From Acidobacteriaceae bacterium (GTDB lineage Bacteria; Acidobacteriota; Terriglobia; Terriglobales; Acidobacteriaceae), in assembly GCA_003166055.1 (NCBI GenBank), contig PMWR01000522.1, positions 1-5,228 of the forward strand: a stretch of 5,228 bases of DNA. Direction: 5' to 3'. Of the stretch, positions 5,144 through 5,228 are shown one piece after another. The position numbers and the translations under genes are program-made. Numbering within the stretch: position 1 is the stretch's first letter; the number at the start of each line of letters is the position of its first letter. A model generated the notes under the pieces. That model had not been told where the DNA came from. It ran no database searches and saw only the letters and a list, made by a program, of their open reading frames with translations.

Positions 5144-5188
5144 ACGAAAGCCCTCAGGTTATCAAGCTGAGGGCTTTCGTCTTTCATT
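5144..5188 (+). terminator. Rho-independent terminator-like hairpin, plus strand
   Basis: A perfect 14-base-pair stem, ACGAAAGCCCTCAG (5144-5157) with CTGAGGGCTTTCGT (5167-5180), has a 9-base loop and is followed on the plus strand by the pyrimidine-rich CTTTCATT. On the minus strand the hairpin is followed by GCGATTGCC, so it would act on plus-strand transcription. No plus-strand protein gene precedes it, which hints at a small RNA or an isolated structural element. Confidence 0.6.
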
Positions 5189-5216
5189 GGGTGTCCAGTA
5201 CCCACTGGCAACACCC
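5189..5216. repeat. Second hairpin directly after the terminator
   Basis: GGGTGTCCAGT (5189-5199) pairs with ACTGG, an unpaired CA, then ACACCC (5204-5216) around the loop ACCC, giving 11 base pairs with one bulge. It abuts the tail of the terminator hairpin with no gap. Confidence 0.55.
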
Positions 5217-5228
5217 TCCTAAACACTC

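Larger units (their letters stand above)
4813..5228. other. Non-coding region rich in hairpins, no convincing gene
   Basis: No open frame here shows a ribosome site or a recognisable domain. The longest minus-strand frame (5029-5226) runs straight through two strong hairpins and has no family-like motif. The stretch holds a bulged hairpin at 4923-4958, a possible structured RNA at about 5082-5143, a terminator-like hairpin at 5144-5188 and a second bulged hairpin at 5189-5216. I see no tRNA, rRNA or known riboswitch signature. Confidence 0.6.

Noticed and set aside
5114..5153. Hammerhead-ribozyme-like string (CTGACCGACGAGTCC ... CACGAAAGC)
   Set aside because: The CUGANGA core is interrupted by two extra bases, stem II cannot form before the GAAA, and no cleavage-site stem is evident.
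5029..5226. Minus-strand open frame of 65 codons at the right end
   Set aside because: It crosses two perfect or near-perfect hairpins, starts with a non-ATG codon near the edge and has no recognisable domain.

Overview
The window is a 5.2 kb stretch of a moderately GC-rich bacterial chromosome. All six genes I can support lie on the minus strand, so they read from the right end to the left. The gene set (a fused multi-pass membrane/spermidine-synthase-like protein, a small secreted protein of unknown function, a single-copy HTH_17 regulator), together with heptamer repeats and GC hairpins in the gaps, suggests a soil-type Gram-negative such as Acidobacteriota. That placement is an impression: no rRNA or taxon-specific marker is present.

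Layout from left to right. Positions 1-331 hold the N-terminal part of an aminopeptidase P family protein, cut off by the window edge. Positions 351-1180 hold a two-gene Fic toxin-antitoxin module of the VbhA/VbhT kind, with the antitoxin upstream of the toxin and almost touching it. Positions 1181-1441 are an intergenic region with a compact cluster of four GC hairpins. Positions 1442-3712 encode a 756-residue membrane protein with a C-terminal spermidine-synthase-like methyltransferase fold. Positions 3713-3924 are intergenic and hold a second copy of a repeat that also covers the start of the peptidase gene, plus a heptamer array. Positions 3925-4392 encode a 155-residue exported protein of unknown function, bracketed by heptamer arrays in opposite orientation. 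Positions 4452-4721 encode an 89-residue HTH_17 (excisionase/MerR-like) DNA-binding protein with a plausible promoter and operator-like palindrome upstream. Positions 4813-5228 contain no convincing gene but have several strong hairpins, including a terminator-like one on the plus strand.

How the genes work together: only the antitoxin-toxin pair is a clear functional unit. The HTH gene and the secreted-protein gene are close enough (59 bases between stop and start) to share a transcript, but their functions are not obviously linked. The toxin stop lies only 19 bases before the peptidase start, so read-through from the module into the peptidase gene is plausible. The block carrying the Fic module and the membrane protein is flanked by imperfect direct repeats of about 41 bases. 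With the dispersed repeats, this suggests an accessory, rearrangement-prone segment next to a housekeeping gene. I saw no transposase, integrase, CRISPR array or tRNA.
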